DNA of 64,000 bases from CAZFVY01 sp964522665 (GTDB lineage: Bacteria > Verrucomicrobiota > Verrucomicrobiia > Limisphaerales > CAZFVY01). Location: NCBI GenBank assembly GCA_964522665.1, contig CAZFVY010000004.1, positions 62,001-126,000 of the forward strand, read 5' to 3'. The notes below the pieces were generated by a model. It saw only the letters and a list, made by a program, of their open reading frames with translations, was not told where the DNA came from and searched no databases. Shown one piece after another: positions 25,114-34,423 of the stretch. The position numbers were made by a program, and so were the translations under genes. Positions within the stretch are counted from its first letter, which is position 1. Every line of letters starts with the position of its first letter.

Positions 25114-27036
25114 ATGATGTGGAAATTTTTCAAGAGTCCAAGTTTCAAGGTTGGCGTGGTGGTCTTTTGCGTGGAAGCGTTGCTCGCCGGCGCGTTAGGT
25201 GAGGCGTATCTCCGCAATCTTGACGGCGAGATCGACCGCCAGCTCTCGCAGCGGGTGCGGACGGCCGCGCAGTTCATGGCGCAGAGTCTGTCGCACGACG
25301 ATTCGATCGGCCCCGAAACGACGTTGAGTCAATTTGTGGGAGAAACGCTGACGGCCGGGCTGGGTTTCGGGACGGACGGAGTGGTGCGCCATTCGTGGCG
25401 GACGGGGGACGTGGGCAAGCGAATCGCGGACTTTCCGTGGCTCGATCCGACTTGGTTTAAGGCGACCGCGGATCGGCCGCGAGTGAGAACGATCGTCGAA
25501 GGTGGGGCGGTGGCGTTGGTCGCCGTGGCGCCCATGACGCGCGACGACGGACGGCTGCCGGAGGCGTTTGTGGCGCTCCGAGCGTCGGTGGTGAATAGCG
25601 TGAGCAAAAAGCGGGCGCTGGCGATCTCGGTGGTCGCTCCGCTCGGATTCGGGGTCTTCCTCGGGGTGGGGCTGATCGTCGGGGCCTGCCGGTTCCTCGG
25701 CTTCATTCCGCGGCGGGGGGGGCCGGAGCGGATTTCCGGTGGTCACCCGGGCGCGTCGTCCCCGGCTCGAGCGGGGCTGGCGCCGGACACGGATCGGCTG
25801 CCGCCCGGAGCCGCGGGCCCGGCTCCCAGTGGTAATCGCGCGGAAGAATTGGCCGTGGTGGACGAGGCGTTGCGGCGAGTGAACGAGGAATTGCGCGCGG
25901 AGATCAGCGCGCGCAAGCAAGCGCAGGAGAAGTTGCAAGCCCGGGAACGGCGGTTCAGCGCGCTGATTGAGAAGAGCACCGGCGGCACCGCGTTGTTGAG
26001 CGCGGATGGAACGGTGCTCGAGGTTTTCCATTCCATTTTTGGCTATCAGACGGATCAGTTGGTCGGGCGGAACGGATTCGAGCAAGTGCATCCGGACGAG
26101 CGGAGCTGGGTGCCGCGATTGTTCGGGGACTTGGTGAACGCGCCGGGGCAAACCTTGACGGTGCAATTCCGGCTGCGGCATCGCGACGGGACGTGGCGGT
26201 GGACCGAATGCATCGGCACCAATCTCCTGACGGACCCGGCGGTGCGCGCGGTCGTCGTGAATTATCGCGACATCTCCGCGCGCAAACACCTGGAGGATGA
26301 GGTGCGGCAATCCCAAAAGCTGGAGTCGATCGGGCACCTGGCCGGCGGCTTGGCGCACGATTTCAATAATTTCCTGCTGGTGGTTCAAGGCCAGGCGTCG
26401 TTGCTTTTGGCCACCCGGAACTTGCCGGAGGACGCGGTGGAATCGGTGCGCCAGATCATCGCTTCATCCGAACGGGCCGCCGCGCTGACGCGACAGCTGA
26501 TGGCGTTCAGCCGCGGCCAGCAGCAGCGTCCGGTGGACCTGCAGCTTAACGATTTGCTCCGCGCGCTGGGCAAAATCATCCCGGGCGCGCTGGGTGAGCG
26601 GATCGTGTTTGAGCTGCAATGCGCCGAAGGCCTGCCGGTCATCCACGCTGATCCAGGCATGTTGGAGCAGGCGGTTCTGAATCTTGCCTTCAACTCGCGT
26701 GACGCCATGAGCGAGGGCGGGCGTTTGAGCATCGTGACGTCCGTTTTGGACGTTGACGCCATCCAGGCGCAACAGAACCCGTCGTCGTACATCGGCCGGT
26801 TTGTTTGCCTGACGGTTCGGGACACCGGTTGCGGTATCGCGCCCGAGCATCTCTCGCGGGTTTTCGAGCCGTTTTTTACCACCAAGGCGTTGGGAAAAGG
26901 AACCGGCCTCGGGCTGGCGGTGGTTTACGGGATCGTCAAGCAGCATCAGGGATGGACGAAGGTAAGCAGCCGGGTCGGGGTCGGCACCGAGATCAGCCTT
27001 TACTTTCCGGCCTTGCCGACGCCTCCCGCCGCGTAA
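25114..27036 (+). CDS. Membrane sensor histidine kinase with PAS domain
   Basis: The 640-residue protein has an N-terminal transmembrane segment (about residues 11-30), an extracytoplasmic sensor region of about 140 residues, and a second membrane segment near 170-195. A coiled-coil linker leads to a PAS domain (about 280-400; FSALIEKSTGGTALLSADGTVLEV to YRDISARK). The dimerisation and phosphoacceptor box GHLAGGLAHDFNN has histidine at 415. The HATPase domain has the N-box LNLAFNSRDAM, VRDTGCGIAPEHL and the G2-box GKGTGLGLAVVYGIV. No receiver domain or response regulator gene is adjacent, so the partner is unknown. The signal sensed cannot be told from sequence. Confidence 0.92.
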   Translation: MMWKFFKSPSFKVGVVVFCVEALLAGALGEAYLRNLDGEIDRQLSQRVRTAAQFMAQSLSHDDSIGPETTLSQFVGETLTAGLGFGTDGVVRHSWRTGDVGKRIADFPWLDPTWFKATADRPRVRTIVEGGAVALVAVAPMTRDDGRLPEAFVALRASVVNSVSKKRALAISVVAPLGFGVFLGVGLIVGACRFLGFIPRRGGPERISGGHPGASSPARAGLAPDTDRLPPGAAGPAPSGNRAEELAVVDEALRRVNEELRAEISARKQAQEKLQARERRFSALIEKSTGGTALLSADGTVLEVFHSIFGYQTDQLVGRNGFEQVHPDERSWVPRLFGDLVNAPGQTLTVQFRLRHRDGTWRWTECIGTNLLTDPAVRAVVVNYRDISARKHLEDEVRQSQKLESIGHLAGGLAHDFNNFLLVVQGQASLLLATRNLPEDAVESVRQIIASSERAAALTRQLMAFSRGQQQRPVDLQLNDLLRALGKIIPGALGERIVFELQCAEGLPVIHADPGMLEQAVLNLAFNSRDAMSEGGRLSIVTSVLDVDAIQAQQNPSSYIGRFVCLTVRDTGCGIAPEHLSRVFEPFFTTKALGKGTGLGLAVVYGIVKQHQGWTKVSSRVGVGTEISLYFPALPTPPAA

Positions 27037-27105
27037 GCGCCGGTTCCACCGGGGCGCCCGCCGCGCGGGACGAACGTCTGGCGGACCGGCCGGAACCGCG
27101 CGATT

Positions 27106-27948
27106 TTACCAGGGGAGGCTGACGTAGAGACGGCTCAAGCCTTGCATCCCCAGACGCGCAAGGATGAGCACCAAGGCGGTTCCAATCAGCGGCGCAAAGT
27201 CCAGTTTCCCAAAATGGATGGGCGCCCAGGCGAGCGGGCGCAGGAGGTTTCGGGCGGTCTGGTTGACATAATTCCAGATAGGGTGATTGCCGAGGTAAAC
27301 GTAGCTATTGATGAGGTGGAGCAAAAGCACGCCGACCAGCAGCCATTTCCAGGCAAAAAAGGCGCCCAGGCTCACCCCGACGCCCTGCTCCCAAAGATGG
27401 CGATTCGTGTGGGTCGGCGGCGCCATGCCCAGACGGACAAAGAGAGGTTGGACGGCCGCCCAGAGGAGCGTGCCGACCACGACCGGCAAGATCAGTTGAA
27501 CGGCGACGGGCCATCGTCCGATCCCGAACAGGCGGCGACGCACCAGGCGCTGGACGGCGTCACTCTCGGAGGCGCCTCGATTGACCACGCTGAGCAAAAG
27601 CAGTCCCAGATAGAGAACGCCCAACGCGTGACCGAAGCTTAGGGCCGAAAACAAAATCATTCGACCGAGATAGTCGCTGCGAAACGGGAGCGTGACGACG
27701 CCGACATGAATACTCGGGGCCCAATCCACCGCGGAACCGATGTACCAATAGACCAAGGCGCGAACCCCGAGCAGTCCAGCTAGCGCCACGAGGTAAAGCC
27801 AGCGCTTGGGCGCTTGCCGCTCCGTTCGTTGCAGCGTGGAGAGCAGGTTTGGCCGCGGAACGGCGGGCGCCGACGGGCTATCGATCGACTGCCAGCTTAG
27901 CCACAGCAGCACGCCCGCCAAATTAAGAATCAGGTCGATCAGGTCCAT
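27106..27948 (-). CDS. YggT family inner-membrane protein
   Basis: The 280-residue protein has six or more hydrophobic segments, and its C-terminal part matches the YggT motif (GNHPIWNYVNQTARNLLRPL, then IGTALVLILARLG). A similar but weaker unit earlier suggests an internal duplication of the two-helix YggT module. The exact role of YggT proteins is unclear; some members affect membrane integrity or osmotic stress. ATG 27948 was preferred to an upstream GTG at 27987. It lies convergent to the sensor kinase gene and 121 bases downstream of sucD on the same strand. Confidence 0.78.
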   Translation of the reverse strand: MDLIDLILNLAGVLLWLSWQSIDSPSAPAVPRPNLLSTLQRTERQAPKRWLYLVALAGLLGVRALVYWYIGSAVDWAPSIHVGVVTLPFRSDYLGRMILFSALSFGHALGVLYLGLLLLSVVNRGASESDAVQRLVRRRLFGIGRWPVAVQLILPVVVGTLLWAAVQPLFVRLGMAPPTHTNRHLWEQGVGVSLGAFFAWKWLLVGVLLLHLINSYVYLGNHPIWNYVNQTARNLLRPLAWAPIHFGKLDFAPLIGTALVLILARLGMQGLSRLYVSLPW

Positions 27949-28069
27949 CTGCGTTTGCTTGGTCCACCGCTTACGGACGGACGCCACGCGGCATCCCGTC
28001 GGCGCCGACCGCTCGGACGGTCTGGTCGCGCGGCGGAACGAACGGCGCGTTTCGCAAAACGCCGCGGAC

Positions 28070-28960
28070 CTACATCATTTTGAGCAAGGTGTCCGCGATG
28101 TCGGACGGAGTGGCAGCGACGCCGATCCCGGCGTCTTTTAGGGCGGCGATCTTGGCCGCCGCCGTGCCCGCGCCGCCGCTCACGACCGCGCCCGCGTGCC
28201 CCATGCGGCGTCCGGGCGGAGCGGTGGCTCCCGCGATAAAGCCCGCGACCGGCTTGCGCACGTTAGCCTTGATCCACGCGGCGGCCTCTTCCTCGGCCGA
28301 GCCGCCAATTTCCCCGATCATGATGATGCCCGTGGTCTCGGGATCGTCGTTGAACATCTTTACGATATCCAAATGGGACGTGCCATTTACGGGGTCGCCG
28401 CCGATGCCGACGCAGGTGGATTGGCCAACGCCACGGCAGGTCAATTGCCAAACGGCTTCATAGGTCAACGTTCCGCTGCGGGAGACGACGCCGATGTTGC
28501 CGCGTTTGTGAATGTATCCCGGGGCGATGCCGATGCGGCAGCCGCCGTGAGAATTCTTGCCGGAGCCCGGAGTGACGATGCCAGGGCAGTTTGGGCCAAT
28601 CAGCCGGGTCTTGCGGCCGGCCATCGCCCGTTTGACTTTGATCATGTCGGCGACTGGGATGCCTTCCGTGATGCAGACGACCAGGTCGAGTTCGGCGTCA
28701 ACCCCTTCCAGGATCGCGTCGGCCGCGAACGGCGGCGGTACGAAGATGACCGAGACGGTCGCGCCGCTTTGCTTTGCGGCTTCGGCGACGGTGTCAAAAA
28801 TGGGCGCCTTGTTTTCAAAGAACTGGTGGCCCTTGCCAGGGGTAACCCCGGCCACGATTTGAGTCCCGTACGCGAGGCTGAGTTGGGTGTGCCGGGCGCC
28901 GAAGCTGCCGGTGATCCCTTGCACCAGGACGCGGGTTTCAGGTGTGACTAGAATCGACAT
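28070..28960 (-). CDS. sucD: Succinyl-CoA synthetase alpha subunit
   Basis: SucD forms the catalytic complex with SucC that converts succinyl-CoA to succinate with substrate-level phosphorylation in the TCA cycle. The 296-residue protein has the CoA-binding Rossmann domain (QGITGSFGARH; VVSRSGTLTYEAV) and the phosphohistidine H255 in GRRMGHAGAVVSGGAG. It starts 51 bases downstream of sucC, the usual order. Together with gltA upstream it forms a TCA operon on the minus strand. Confidence 0.97.
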   Translation of the reverse strand: MSILVTPETRVLVQGITGSFGARHTQLSLAYGTQIVAGVTPGKGHQFFENKAPIFDTVAEAAKQSGATVSVIFVPPPFAADAILEGVDAELDLVVCITEGIPVADMIKVKRAMAGRKTRLIGPNCPGIVTPGSGKNSHGGCRIGIAPGYIHKRGNIGVVSRSGTLTYEAVWQLTCRGVGQSTCVGIGGDPVNGTSHLDIVKMFNDDPETTGIIMIGEIGGSAEEEAAAWIKANVRKPVAGFIAGATAPPGRRMGHAGAVVSGGAGTAAAKIAALKDAGIGVAATPSDIADTLLKMM

Positions 28961-29010
28961 ATGCTGTTATCGGCCTTGCTGGGCGGTAAATCTTGCGGGT
29001 TTTGGCCGGT

Positions 29011-30216
29011 TCATTGGCTGACGGCTTGCACCACTTTTTTGGCGCCGTCGGACATCGAGTCGGCGCTGATCACCGCCAGGCCCGATTCGTGCAATACCTG
29101 CTTGCCTAATTGGACGTTGTTGCCTTCCAAGCGGACGACCAGCGGCAGGGTCAAATGCGTCTCTTTCACCGCGGCCACGATGCCGTTGGCGATGATGTCG
29201 CACTGCATGATTCCGCCAAAAATATTGACCAGAATGCCTTTGACGTTCGGATCGCTCAGGATGATCTGGAACGCGGCGGTGACCTGCTCCTTGCTGGCGC
29301 CGCCGCCGACGTCGAGAAAATTGGCCGGCCGGCCGCCATAATGCTGGATGATGTCCATCGTCGCCATCGCGAGGCCGGCGCCGTTGACAAGGCACGCGAT
29401 ATTGCCGTCCAGTTTAATATAGCTGAGGCCGTGTTTGCTGGCCTCGATTTCCAGGGGCGCTTCCTCGCCCAGGTCGCGCATCTCTTGCAGGTCGGGATGG
29501 CGGTAAAGCGCGTTGTCATCCAAACTCATCTTGGCGTCCACCGCCAGGAGGCCGGGCGATCCGTCTTCGCGCTCGACGATTGCGAACGGGTTGATCTCGA
29601 TCAGCGAGGCGTCGCATTCCCACCACGTCCGATAAAGGGCGGGCAACAGTTTCACCGCCTGACGGTAGAGGTCACCGTCGAGGCCGAGCGCGCCGGCGAT
29701 CTTGCGGGCTTGATACGGCATCAGGCCGACGGCGGGGTCGATGATCTCGCGATGAATCTTCTCCGGCGAGTGAGCGGCCACTTCTTCGATGTCCATGCCG
29801 CCTTCGGTGCTGGCCATCACCAACGGGCGTGAGGAGACCCGGTCCAGGACGATCGCTAAATAGAACTCCTTGCGAATATCCGGCGCTTCGGCGACGAGGA
29901 CTTTGCGTACTTCGCGTCCCTCGGGTCCGGTTTGATTCGTGATCAAGGTTTGTCCCAGCATGGCGCGGGCATACTCCTCCGCGTCCGCCGCGCTGCGGCA
30001 GAGCTTGACGCCGCCCTTGAAACCACTCGTGAACTTGCCCTTGCCCCGGCCGCCGGCGTGAATTTGCGATTTGACCACGCCCTGCTTTTTGCCTGAGGCG
30101 AAAAGCTTATCGGCCACGGCCCGCGCCTCGGCGGCGGTGGAGACCACGCTGCCGGCGGGGACGGCTACGCCAAATTTTGCCAGCAGTTGCTTAGCCTGAT
30201 ACTCGTGAAGATTCAT
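29011..30216 (-). CDS. sucC: Succinyl-CoA synthetase beta subunit
   Basis: The 401-residue beta subunit begins MNLHEYQAKQLLAKFGV, the family start. It has an ATP-grasp domain (residues about 1-240, with IHAGGRGKGKFTSGFKGG for nucleotide binding and the metal site near LIEINPFAIVE) and a C-terminal CoA-ligase domain with NGAGLAMATMDIIQHYGGRPANF and NIFGGIMQCDIIANG. Whether ATP or GTP is preferred is not obvious. It lies between gltA and sucD on the same strand. Confidence 0.97.
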   Translation of the reverse strand: MNLHEYQAKQLLAKFGVAVPAGSVVSTAAEARAVADKLFASGKKQGVVKSQIHAGGRGKGKFTSGFKGGVKLCRSAADAEEYARAMLGQTLITNQTGPEGREVRKVLVAEAPDIRKEFYLAIVLDRVSSRPLVMASTEGGMDIEEVAAHSPEKIHREIIDPAVGLMPYQARKIAGALGLDGDLYRQAVKLLPALYRTWWECDASLIEINPFAIVEREDGSPGLLAVDAKMSLDDNALYRHPDLQEMRDLGEEAPLEIEASKHGLSYIKLDGNIACLVNGAGLAMATMDIIQHYGGRPANFLDVGGGASKEQVTAAFQIILSDPNVKGILVNIFGGIMQCDIIANGIVAAVKETHLTLPLVVRLEGNNVQLGKQVLHESGLAVISADSMSDGAKKVVQAVSQ

Positions 30217-30303
30217 GCGTCTTAATTATGTCTCGCGACTTCGGTGAACGCCGGCCAACGCCGGCGGCGTCGCTGATTCGCGTTCCCCGAGGCCGCCAAA
30301 AGT

Positions 30304-31443
30304 TTAGCGTTGATCGAGCGGGGTGACCTTGAGTCCCACCGGGCCGATATAGACGCTCTGCGGGCGGATGAGGCGGTTGTCCGCCAATTGCTCAAGCACG
30401 TGCGCCGTCCAGCCCGCGGTCCGGGAAATGGCGAACACCGGGGTGAAGAGGTCGATCGGGATGCCGAGCGAATAATAAACCGTGGCGGAATAGAAATCGA
30501 CATTGGCATGCAGATGTTTCTGCGTCAGCATGATTTCCGCGATCCGCTCGCTCATCTGAATCCACTTCGGCTCGCCGAGCTTGGCGCTCAGTTCCTGCGC
30601 CATGCGCTTCAAATGGGGGGCGCGCGGATCGAGCGTCTTGTAAACGCGGTGGCCGATGCCCATGATTTTTTTCTTCTGCGCGAGGCAATCGGCGATGTAG
30701 CCATCCACGCGGTCGAGCGAGCCGATCTCCTGCAGCATCTTGATCACTCCTTCGTTGGCGCCGCCGTGGAGCGGGCCTTTAAGGGTGCCGATGGCCGAGG
30801 TGATGGCCGAATACATGTCGCTCAACGTCGCGATGGTGACGCGGGCGCTGAAGGTCGAGGCATTCATGCCATGATCCGCGTGGAGGACGTAGCACATGTC
30901 CATCGTGCGCACCTTTTCCGCGGAGGGTTTTTCGCCGTCGATCAGATAAAGGAAATTCGCGGCCTCGCCAAGCGTGGGATCAGGCGGCAAGAGTTCCTTG
31001 CCTTGGCGGGCGCGATGGAAATAGGCCGTGATGATCGGCACGCGCGCGATCAGGCGGAGCGCTTTCGCGCGATTGGCGTCCATCGAGGGGTCTTCGCTTT
31101 CGGTGTCGAAGCAACCCAGCGCCGAGACCGCCGTGCGAATCACGTTCATCGGCGGCGTATCTTTCGGGCACGATTTAATGATGTCGATGACGCCCTGGGG
31201 CAAGTCACGTTTCGAGGCCAGCAAGCCTTTCAATTCCTCCAACTCACGTCGGTTCGGCAAGTGCTGCTGATGGAGCAGGTAAATAACCTCTTCGAAGGTC
31301 ACCTTACCGGCCAATTCGTTGATATTATAGCCGACGTAGATCAACTCACCGACGTCGCCCTTGACGTCACTGAGGCGGGTGTTGGCGGCCACGATGCCTT
31401 CCAGGCCTTTGGCCGCCGGGCTTGGATTAGCGGGAGTTGTCAT
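30304..31443 (-). CDS. gltA: Citrate synthase
   Basis: Citrate synthase condenses acetyl-CoA and oxaloacetate. The 379-residue product has the active-site elements HADHGMNASTFSARV, PLHGGANEGVIKML and GIGHRVYKTLDPRAPHLKR; the C-terminal half ends with SRTAGWTAHVLEQ. The length matches the short type II/III enzymes (about 370-390 residues) rather than long E. coli GltA (427). ATG 31443 gives MTTPANPSPAAKGLEGIVA; upstream in-frame residues are unconvincing. The order gltA, sucC, sucD on one strand suggests a TCA-cycle operon. A related 2-methylcitrate synthase cannot be excluded on sequence alone, but the context favours citrate synthase. Confidence 0.93.
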   Translation of the reverse strand: MTTPANPSPAAKGLEGIVAANTRLSDVKGDVGELIYVGYNINELAGKVTFEEVIYLLHQQHLPNRRELEELKGLLASKRDLPQGVIDIIKSCPKDTPPMNVIRTAVSALGCFDTESEDPSMDANRAKALRLIARVPIITAYFHRARQGKELLPPDPTLGEAANFLYLIDGEKPSAEKVRTMDMCYVLHADHGMNASTFSARVTIATLSDMYSAITSAIGTLKGPLHGGANEGVIKMLQEIGSLDRVDGYIADCLAQKKKIMGIGHRVYKTLDPRAPHLKRMAQELSAKLGEPKWIQMSERIAEIMLTQKHLHANVDFYSATVYYSLGIPIDLFTPVFAISRTAGWTAHVLEQLADNRLIRPQSVYIGPVGLKVTPLDQR

Positions 31444-31640
31444 TGTAAACGGGTCAGATTCGAGTGAAAGGATTTGATACGTCTTCGCAATTCTGCGGGC
31501 CAATTTAGGTAACGCTCCCAGGGGCGTCAACGGTTTTCATTTTTTCGGCGCGGCGCGCGACAAGATTTGCGATGAGCCAGGCGCGCGCTCCGGCATTCAC
31601 CTTGAATTCGCGCGTGGGCCGGGGCAGATTGCGCCGGCTC

Positions 31641-32615
31641 ATGAAAGTCTTTTCGGTAATACTCATTTGGTTTCTGGGAGCATGGGCGGCTTCAGCGCAA
31701 ATCCCGGCGGCGAAGCTGCATCCCGTTCAGCTCTTCGGCCATGACTACGTGAGCTTGGACGAGTTCGCGCGGCTTTACGATTTTCGCATGCGGCACTCGC
31801 GTGGCAGCGCGGACGTTCAAATGGCCAATCGATGGGCTGTTCTCCGCTTCACGGTGGATTCAAATCGGGCCGAGATCAACGGCGTGAACGTCTGGTTCTC
31901 GTACCCGGTCGCCGGGCAAAATGATGCGGTGTACGTGTCGTTGCTGGATCTGAAAATGACGCTGCAACCGATCTTGTTCCCGCCCAAGAGCAGCCCGCCG
32001 GCGCGGGTCCGCACGATCTGCCTGGACCCGGGGCACGGCGGGAAGGATCCGGGGAACGAGGTGGGCCGTTACCAGGAAAAACAATTCGCGCTGCTGCTCG
32101 CCAAAGCCGTGCGCGATCTACTGGTGGACGCTGGGCTGCGCGTGATCCTGACCCGCGCGAGCGACTCGTACCCGGAGTTGCCGGCGCGGCCGGCGCTGGC
32201 GCGCGCCAAGGGGGCGGATATGTTTGTTTGTCTGCACTTCAACAGCGGGCCGGCGGAGGTCAAAGGCTCCGAGGTGTATTGCCTGACGCCGGCCGGCGCG
32301 CGCTCGACGAACGACCGGGGCGATCGCGCGGCGCTGTCGTCCGTCGAGGGCAACCGCTGGGACGCGAAGAACACGTTGCTCGCCTACGAAATCCAAAGAT
32401 CGCTGGTCCGGAGTTTGGGGCAGGAAGACCGCGGCATGCATCGGGCGCGGTTTGAGGTGCTCCGACTCGCCACGGTCCCCGCGGTTCTCGTCGAGAGCGG
32501 GTTTATGACTCATCCCGAGGAAATGCGCCGGATCGCGGACCCGGCCTGGCGCCAGCGCCTGGCGCGAGCCATCGTGGACGGCTTGCTGGCCTACCGAAAG
32601 TTGGTGGAACGATGA
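31641..32615 (+). CDS. N-acetylmuramoyl-L-alanine amidase (Amidase_3)
   Basis: This periplasmic zinc amidase cleaves the bond between N-acetylmuramic acid and L-alanine in peptidoglycan. The 324-residue product has a signal peptide (MKVFSVILIWFLGAWAASAQ), a small N-terminal domain of about 110 residues resembling copper-amine-oxidase-type stress domains (VQLFGHDYVSLDEFARLYDF), and an Amidase_3 domain with ligands in LDPGHGGKDPGN, the glutamate in YQEKQF, the histidine in CLHFNSG and VLVESGFMTHPEE. ATG 31641 was chosen for its signal peptide over an in-frame upstream ATG. Its last codon overlaps the start of murI (ATGA). Confidence 0.92.
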   Translation: MKVFSVILIWFLGAWAASAQIPAAKLHPVQLFGHDYVSLDEFARLYDFRMRHSRGSADVQMANRWAVLRFTVDSNRAEINGVNVWFSYPVAGQNDAVYVSLLDLKMTLQPILFPPKSSPPARVRTICLDPGHGGKDPGNEVGRYQEKQFALLLAKAVRDLLVDAGLRVILTRASDSYPELPARPALARAKGADMFVCLHFNSGPAEVKGSEVYCLTPAGARSTNDRGDRAALSSVEGNRWDAKNTLLAYEIQRSLVRSLGQEDRGMHRARFEVLRLATVPAVLVESGFMTHPEEMRRIADPAWRQRLARAIVDGLLAYRKLVER

Positions 32616-33436
32616 AGCCATCGCGAGCGGGACTGCCGATCGGCGTATTCGACTCGGGCATCGGCGGGTTGACCGTGGCGCGCGCTCTGCGCCGGGCGTT
32701 ACCGCGCGAGGATTTGGTTTACCTGGGCGACACCGCCCGCGTGCCGTACGGTACCAAATCACCCGCGACGGTGGTCCGCTTCGCGCGCGAGGACGCCTGC
32801 TTCTTGCTGGAACAGAAGGTCAAGGCGATTGTCGTGGCGTGCAACACGGCGTCCGCCTGGGCGCTCCCGGCGCTGGAGCGCGAGTTCGACCTGCCCATTT
32901 TCGGCGTCATTTTCCCGGGCGCGCGGGCGGCCGTGGCGCGGAGCCGCAACGGGCGCATCGGCGTGATCGGCACCCGCGCGACGATCCGCAGCGAGGCCTA
33001 TCGGCGGGCGATTCTCGAGCTGGCTCCGGAGGCGGTCGTCTTGACCCAGGCGTGCCCGCTGCTGGTGCCGCTGGTGGAGGAAGGGTGGACGAACCATCTG
33101 GTGACGGCGACCATCCTGCGCGAATACCTGCGCCAATTGCTCGACGAAGGGGTCGACACCCTGGTGCTTGGGTGCACTCATTATCCGTTGCTCAAGCCGG
33201 CCATTCGCGCGGTGGCCGGGTCAGAGGTCGCGTTGATCGACTCAGCGGCCAGTTGCTCGCGCTATGTGCGGGATCGTTTGACCGCCTTGGGCTTGTTGGC
33301 CGAACGGCGCGTTCGGAAGGGGACGTTTCGACCGTTCGTAACTGACGACGCGGCGCATTTTGGCGCGCTGGCGCGACGCTTTCTTGGCGGCCACGTGCCC
33401 GCGGCGGAAAAAGCCGAGCTGCCGACCCTGGGCTGA
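32612..33436 (+). CDS. murI: Glutamate racemase
   Basis: MurI supplies D-glutamate for MurD. The 274-residue product has the family start GVFDSGIGGLTVARAL and both catalytic cysteines, in IVVACNTASAWALP and LVLGCTHYPLLKP; GVIGTRATIRSEAYRRAI is also typical. Length is normal. It overlaps the amidase gene by an ATGA junction, so a wall-degrading amidase and a wall-precursor enzyme are translated from one message. Confidence 0.96.
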   Translation: MKPSRAGLPIGVFDSGIGGLTVARALRRALPREDLVYLGDTARVPYGTKSPATVVRFAREDACFLLEQKVKAIVVACNTASAWALPALEREFDLPIFGVIFPGARAAVARSRNGRIGVIGTRATIRSEAYRRAILELAPEAVVLTQACPLLVPLVEEGWTNHLVTATILREYLRQLLDEGVDTLVLGCTHYPLLKPAIRAVAGSEVALIDSAASCSRYVRDRLTALGLLAERRVRKGTFRPFVTDDAAHFGALARRFLGGHVPAAEKAELPTLG

Positions 33437-33460
33437 CCGTGAGGCTCCCGATCCGGAACG

Positions 33461-33715
33461 TTATTTTTCGCCGCGCGACGGCTTGCTGCTGCTCCCCGAT
33501 TTCTTCCCCCCGCCGCCGGCGGTGAGGATGGTGCCGGTCAGGAGTCCGAAGGCGAAGAACGCGATGTACATGATGGCGGCGGCCGATTTGATCTCCCGCG
33601 GCAGCACGGGCGGCAGCGCGAAAGTGACCACGCCCCGGTTGTGCATCCCCATGAGCACCAGGAACAAGAGCACAATAATTAGAAAAACCGTCTTGGCGAG
33701 TAGCTTGACATTCAT
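33461..33715 (-). CDS. Small LapA-like membrane protein
   Basis: The 84-residue protein has two hydrophobic segments (residues about 7-24 and 46-66) separated by VTFALPPVLPREI, similar in arrangement to LapA/DUF1049 small inner-membrane proteins. A short Gly/Ser/Lys-rich tail follows. ATG at 33715. It is convergent with murI and has no operon partners in view. Function unknown, though LapA proteins are linked to LPS assembly in some bacteria. Confidence 0.62.
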   Translation of the reverse strand: MNVKLLAKTVFLIIVLLFLVLMGMHNRGVVTFALPPVLPREIKSAAAIMYIAFFAFGLLTGTILTAGGGGKKSGSSSKPSRGEK

Positions 33716-33865
33716 AGAATCCGCTTTGCGGCAAACCTAGAGAACGCCTTGCCGCGCGTCAACTTTTGTTGGCGGATTCCACGCGAGGCGGGCGCCGCGG
33801 CGTCAATTTGATGGTGGCGTCGCCGCCTGAAAGCAAGCTACGTTCGCCCCCGTCGAACGCGGATT

Positions 33866-34423
33866 ATGAGCATTGCCACGAAAACCGGTGACTTGGGAAC
33901 GACCGGACTAATGTACAACCGCCGGGTCGCCAAGCACGATCCCCGCGTGGAGGCGTACGGCTGCGTGGACGAATTAAACGCGGCGCTCGGCCTGGCGCGA
34001 GCGACGGGAACGGCGGAATTTGCGCGCGAAAAAATACTGGTGATCCAGCAGGATTTGGTGGTTTTGATGGGGGAGTTGGCGACCGCCACCGAGGATTTGC
34101 CGCGTTATGTGAAAGACGGGTTCTCGGTCGTGAAGCCTGACCTCACGTCGAAGCTGGACGGCTGGGTCGCCGAGATCGAGGCGCAAAAGATTACCTACCG
34201 CGGTTGGGCAACGCCGGGAGCATCGGTGCATTCGGCGGCGCTCGACGTCGCGCGGACAACCTGTCGGCGGGCCGAGCGGCGAATTTGCGCTTTGCAGGAG
34301 CTGGGCCAATTGGAGAATCCGGAGATCATCGTCTATCTCAACCGTCTGAGCGACCTGCTTTGGTTGCTGGCGCGTTGGGCCGAGGCGCAGCGGGAAGTGG
34401 CGGGACCCGGCGCCGCTAAATAA
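33866..34423 (+). CDS. Cob(I)alamin adenosyltransferase, PduO type
   Basis: This enzyme transfers the adenosyl group of ATP to cob(I)alamin to make adenosylcobalamin. The 185-residue protein has the ATP-binding start SIATKTGDLGTTGLMYNRRV and the helical-bundle motifs YGCVDELNAALGLAR, ARTTCRRAERRI and YLNRLSDLLWLLARWAE of the PduO/MMAB family. It could be named cobO, pduO or mmaB, and the context does not decide which. Its 3' end overlaps the end of queA on the opposite strand by 8 bases. Confidence 0.93.
   Translation: MSIATKTGDLGTTGLMYNRRVAKHDPRVEAYGCVDELNAALGLARATGTAEFAREKILVIQQDLVVLMGELATATEDLPRYVKDGFSVVKPDLTSKLDGWVAEIEAQKITYRGWATPGASVHSAALDVARTTCRRAERRICALQELGQLENPEIIVYLNRLSDLLWLLARWAEAQREVAGPGAAK

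Noticed and set aside
24105..25277. Upstream extension of the Gfo/Idh/MocA frame by about 390 codons
   Set aside because: It is antisense to tatD, which has all its metal-ligand motifs, and the Tat signal marks the real start at 24104.
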